NCBI GenBank assembly: GCA_027084145.1
Contig: JALWLM010000551.1
Coordinates: 1 to 8,721, forward strand
Direction of reading: 5' to 3'
Length of the DNA stretch: 8,721 nt
Source: Crocinitomicaceae bacterium
GTDB lineage: Bacteria > Bacteroidota > Bacteroidia > Flavobacteriales_D > Crocinitomicaceae
Position 1 is the first letter of the stretch; the number at the start of each line of letters is the position of its first letter. Shown piece after piece: positions 5,406 to 8,721 of the stretch. Below the pieces are notes generated by a model. That model made no database searches. It was not told the DNA's origin and saw only the letters and a list, made by a program, of their open reading frames with translations. Position numbers and translations under genes: made by a program.

Positions 5406-6991
5406 ATGAAAACAACATTTTTTATAATTCTAATTCTGATAACAATGTTTGCTCAAGGGCAAAATCAGAATCTTTCTAATGGAATAGCGTTTGATGGTGA
5501 ACCTTATTTAGCAGTCAACCCAAATAATTCACAACACATAGTTGTAGCTTGGATGAGTTGGATAAACATTCTAAATCAATTTAAAATTAAGACTATAACG
5601 AGTTTTGACGGTGGACAAACCTGGAGTGATGCTGTAGAACATCCTCATACAGTAAGTACTTATAAATCTGCCGACCCTTCTATTGATTTTGACAATACAG
5701 GAAATGTATTTTTGTGTTATATTGATTTTGATGGAAGCGAACCACCTGTTAATGGAGGTGTATATATTAGAAAGTCTATAGATGGAGGATTAACTTGGAA
5801 TCCACCAGTTGAAGTTATTAATGCAGATTATGATGGTACTAAATGGCCCATTGATAGACCTTGGATAGTAATAGATAAATCAAATGGCATTAATAGTGGT
5901 ACTATTTATGTAACTTCTATGAACGGAAACAAACAGACGCACCTTTTAATCCCTATTTATCAATTTCTACAGATGGTGGAAATTCATTTAGCACTACTTA
6001 TTTAGATGACACCAATTGGTTGGCAGGTAGTTTTAATTCAGCGCCAATGGCATCACCTACTGTATCTTCAAATGGTGTTTTTTATGCCGCTTACCCATCT
6101 TATGTTATTTCACAAAATTTATATCCTCAATATTTTCTTACTGTTTCCAATGATGGAGGTTCTACATTTACATACCATACCATTTTAACAAATACTGACC
6201 CAATATCTAGTTCAGATTCAAAATTTGATTTTGCAAAAAAAGCATACTTGTTAATTTCTAACCCCGCAAATACTAATCATTTAGCCTTTATTTATTTAAG
6301 AACTATTAATGGAAATCTAGATGTTTACTTAACAGAAACTACCGATGCTGGTTTAAGTTGGTCAATTCCTATCAGAATAAATGACGATCCAGTGAGCAAT
6401 AATAGAATGCATGATTTAGTTTGGGGAGATTTTGATACAGATGGTGATTTAATCATTACTTGGAGAGATAGAAGAAATGGAACTGATACTACTTTTCAAA
6501 CTTCTTCTGAAATATGGGGGGCATACAGAAGTAAAGATTCAACTCAATTCGCTCCTAATTTTCAATTGACTAGTGAAACAGTGGCTTATGATTCTATTTT
6601 AGAAAATTCAGGCAATGATTTTATGAGTACCAAATTACAAAATGATACACTACATTGTGTTTGGGGGGACACTAGAAATGGTAAATTAAACATTTGGTAT
6701 CAAAGGATGTTAATTAATGGAACTGTATTGTCTATACAACAATTAGCTTCTGAAAACCTGCCTGAAGTTTTAATCTGTCCAAATCCAACCAAATCATTAA
6801 TTACAATTAATGTTGAAAATTTAAAACAAGTTACCGTTTATGACATTAATGGTAGAAAGATTATCAAAAAAAATAATACTAATGGATCAAATGAGATGGT
6901 GATAAATTTAGAAAGTCAATCTAATGGAACATATTTTATTGAAATAACAACAACAAAAGGTAAGATAACTAGAAAAATACAGAAACGATAA
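5406..6991 (+). pseudogene. Secreted sialidase-like Asp-box (BNR) repeat protein with T9SS sorting domain, frameshifted
   Basis: The first frame begins with a signal peptide (MKTTFFIILILITMFAQGQ) and runs to a stop at 6003-6005. The homologous text actually moves to another frame near 5931-5940 and runs to 6991. Adding one A to the AAA at 5931-5933 joins them into a 528-residue protein, reading through DAPFNPYLSISTDGGNSF. Five Asp-box turns are visible: SFDGGQTW (66-73), SIDGGLTW (124-131), STDGGNSF, SNDGGSTF and TTDAGLSW, marking a six-bladed sialidase-like propeller. The arginine triad cannot be confirmed, so activity on sialic acids is unproven. The last 80 residues, from VLICPNPTKS to GTYFIEITTTKGKITRKIQKR, form a type A T9SS C-terminal domain, so the product is exported across the outer membrane. 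Truncation would remove the sorting domain. It is preceded and followed by the 98-bp repeat. Confidence 0.8.
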
Positions 6992-7012
6992 ATACGTTTG
7001 TTGCCAAACATA

Positions 7013-7110
7013 AAAATAATAGTGTTTTTTCTACTAAAATTAAAGTTTGTATCTTTGAATAAAGTTTTGTGCTAAATTGAAAAGTAAGTGCTTTTAAATC
7101 CGCTACTATT
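7013..7110 (+). repeat. 98-bp direct repeat, copy 2 (promoter-bearing)
   Basis: This copy is identical to 5217-5314 at an offset of 1796 bases. It begins 21 bases after the stop of the Asp-box gene and ends 28 bases before the ATG of the glycoside hydrolase gene, filling most of the 147-base gap. Just before it, GTTTG-TTGC-CAAAC (6997-7010) is a small inverted repeat without a T tract. Two identical copies around one gene could recombine and delete it. Confidence 0.95.
7050..7057 (+). promoter_or_regulatory. -7 promoter box TATCTTTG for the glycoside hydrolase gene
   Basis: This is the copy-2 counterpart of the box at 5254-5261. Initiation near 7064 would give a leader of about 75 bases before the ATG at 7139. 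The same promoter ahead of both secreted-protein genes implies similar control. Confidence 0.55.
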
Positions 7111-7138
7111 CATACACAAACCTCATATTTAATAAAAA

Positions 7139-8710
7139 ATGAACATCAAATTTTTGAGAACCTTTTACTTATCAATAATAGCAACTCATTTGATCTTACT
7201 AAGGAATGTAATTATTGGACAAACTACAACTTTAAACATTGATTGGAATAATGTAGTAAAAACGATTCCTGAAAATGCATATGGAGTAAATAGTCCCGCC
7301 AACTTTATTCCGTCTTATTCGAACAATGGTGTTTTTATGAATAATCTCGAACAAATTACTCAAAAGAAAGGATTAATAAGACTTCACGGTTGGGGGATGA
7401 TTGATGAAAATAGCCCGGAATCTTGGATAATCAATGGACAATGGGATACAACAAAAATTCAACAAGCTTTAGCTCCACTAATTCAACAAGGTTATGAAAT
7501 AATGATAAATATCCCAAGTGGACCTTTAGGGGAAAACGATTATCAAAATCCACAGCAATTTGCTCAATTTTGCGCTGATTTAGTTCAAATTGTCAATATC
7601 GATAACTCCTTTAATGTTACCTATTGGGAAATTCCCAACGAAAGAGAAGCAGACTTTATATCTCCCGGACTTACGGTAAATGAGATGGCTAATTTAATTC
7701 AAACTGCATCACAGGCTATGAAAAATATAGATTCAACAATAAAAGTTGGTGGAGTTGCAACAGCTTGGATTAATATTAACTATTTAACCCAATTAGTGCA
7801 ATTAGCACCCAACATTGATTTTGTCACTTGTCATACCTATGCTGGAGACTGTACCAATAGTTTATCAGATATCTACAACAACGCACAAGATGCCATTTCA
7901 GATTTAGCTGTCCTAAGACAAAATATAAATACAATTACAACATCTAACTATATACCTGTTTTTTTAACAGAATACAATTTGTCCTATCAAGGTTGTCCGG
8001 AAATTCAAACATATAAAGGTGTAGTTTATGATGCATTAATAATGACCCAAAGCATAAAATCTGGTGTAGATGCCACTTGCTATTGGAATATTGCCCCATA
8101 CTCTGACATGTCAATAATTATTAATAATACTTTAGATGAAAATGCATATTTGTATGAAAATATGAACACCTATTTTCAAGGAGAAATGGTTCAAAGTAAT
8201 ACAAGTGATATTTCAAAAGTCCTAATCTATGCCACAAAAAATCCTTTGACTAATGATTATTCCTTTTGCCTAATAAATCGAACTGATTTATCTCAAAACA
8301 TTTCCCTTCAAATGAACGGTTTTACCCCTGATGTTCTTAACAGATATCTGTGGGATGTTGATAATAGTTATCTTGTGGATACTACAACTTGGATAGAATT
8401 GAATGATGGAACCTTTACTCTTACACCGTATTCTGTTACCATTTTTAATGGGCAAATGAACCCTTTAAATATTGAAGTTTTCCCAACTGATAATTATACA
8501 TTATTTCCTAATCCAACATCTGGAAAAATATTTTTCAGAAACACTTATAATAATAAGTATAAACTTTTTTCATATAACGGAAAATTACTTAAAAGAGATA
8601 ATTTGATTAATAATGAATTAAATATAGAAATTTATCCAGGAGGTATATATATACTCCAATTATACAATGATAAAGGGCGTAAAATATATTATAGGGTGCT
8701 TAAGAAGTAA
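7139..8710 (+). CDS. Secreted glycoside hydrolase of the GH-A (TIM-barrel) type with T9SS sorting domain
   Basis: The 523-residue protein has an N-terminal hydrophobic signal (about residues 1-28, ending IIGQ). Its barrel shows LIRLHGWG, VTYWEIPNERE with Glu168 in the Asn-Glu pair expected for the acid/base, FVTCHTYAG with His232, and VFLTEYN with Glu278 as the expected nucleophile. The two glutamates, 110 residues apart at strand ends, fit a retaining clan GH-A enzyme, closest in style to arabinofuranosidase- or xylosidase-like families (GH39/GH51 type). A beta domain follows (about 360-445, including LINRTDLSQNISLQMNGF), and the last 70 residues (YTLFPNPTSGKIFF to KIYYRVLKK) are a type A T9SS domain. 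The product should be surface-bound or released and act on polysaccharide; the substrate is not determinable. The ATG follows an A-rich leader without a Shine-Dalgarno sequence. Confidence 0.8.
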   Translation: MNIKFLRTFYLSIIATHLILLRNVIIGQTTTLNIDWNNVVKTIPENAYGVNSPANFIPSYSNNGVFMNNLEQITQKKGLIRLHGWGMIDENSPESWIINGQWDTTKIQQALAPLIQQGYEIMINIPSGPLGENDYQNPQQFAQFCADLVQIVNIDNSFNVTYWEIPNEREADFISPGLTVNEMANLIQTASQAMKNIDSTIKVGGVATAWININYLTQLVQLAPNIDFVTCHTYAGDCTNSLSDIYNNAQDAISDLAVLRQNINTITTSNYIPVFLTEYNLSYQGCPEIQTYKGVVYDALIMTQSIKSGVDATCYWNIAPYSDMSIIINNTLDENAYLYENMNTYFQGEMVQSNTSDISKVLIYATKNPLTNDYSFCLINRTDLSQNISLQMNGFTPDVLNRYLWDVDNSYLVDTTTWIELNDGTFTLTPYSVTIFNGQMNPLNIEVFPTDNYTLFPNPTSGKIFFRNTYNNKYKLFSYNGKLLKRDNLINNELNIEIYPGGIYILQLYNDKGRKIYYRVLKK

Positions 8711-8721
8711 AGATAATGCAT

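Noticed and set aside
6006..6188. A 60-codon + strand open frame after the first stop of the Asp-box gene
   Set aside because: It is an alternate frame; the continuation with Asp-box motifs and the T9SS domain is in the frame reaching 6991.

Overview
The window reads as a low-GC Bacteroidota chromosome, probably a free-living flavobacterium- or sphingobacterium-like lineage. The signs are two secreted proteins ending in type IX secretion (T9SS) C-terminal sorting domains, a DUF4369/TlpA-type thioredoxin protein, starts without Shine-Dalgarno sequences but with A-rich leaders, and promoter -7 boxes of the Bacteroidota form TAnnTTTG ahead of the tRNA, hicB and both secreted-protein genes.

Layout. 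(1) 1-1986 is ordinary host chromosome on the + strand: the 3' part of a TlpA-like thiol-disulfide oxidoreductase gene, directly abutted by lpxH (lipid A synthesis), then a tRNA-His(GTG) gene with its own promoter and terminator. (2) 1987-5216 looks like a decayed integrated mobile element anchored at the 3' end of tRNA-His. It holds a frameshifted N-terminal stub of a Bacteroidota tyrosine recombinase just after the tRNA; a hicB antitoxin gene with a frameshifted hicA on the - strand; a 226-bp array of twelve GTTGAC/GTCAAC hexamers; a bidirectional terminator; a stand-alone LPD1-like HEYGH zincin protein of the polyvalent-protein family overlapped by a small basic protein; and a winged-helix-like ORF that overlaps a recombinase-like relic. 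No second copy of the tRNA 3' end is visible, so the far attachment site is lost or outside the window. (3) 5217-8710 is a cassette-like pair of + strand genes for surface or secreted proteins. Each is preceded by the same 98-bp sequence (5217-5314 and 7013-7110, identical), which carries a TATCTTTG promoter box. The first gene is a sialidase-like Asp-box protein broken by one frameshift; the second is an intact GH-A-like glycoside hydrolase. Both end in T9SS sorting domains.

The genes work in three separate ways: envelope maintenance (TlpA-like, LpxH), maintenance or conflict functions of a mobile element (recombinase, HicAB, LPD1 protein), and export of glycan-acting proteins through the T9SS. 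The strongest leads are the 98-bp promoter-bearing repeat that could let the first secreted gene be deleted or exchanged, the GTTGAC array, and the fact that all three clear frameshifts are repaired by adding a single A to an A run, which may mean systematic homopolymer error in the assembly rather than biology.
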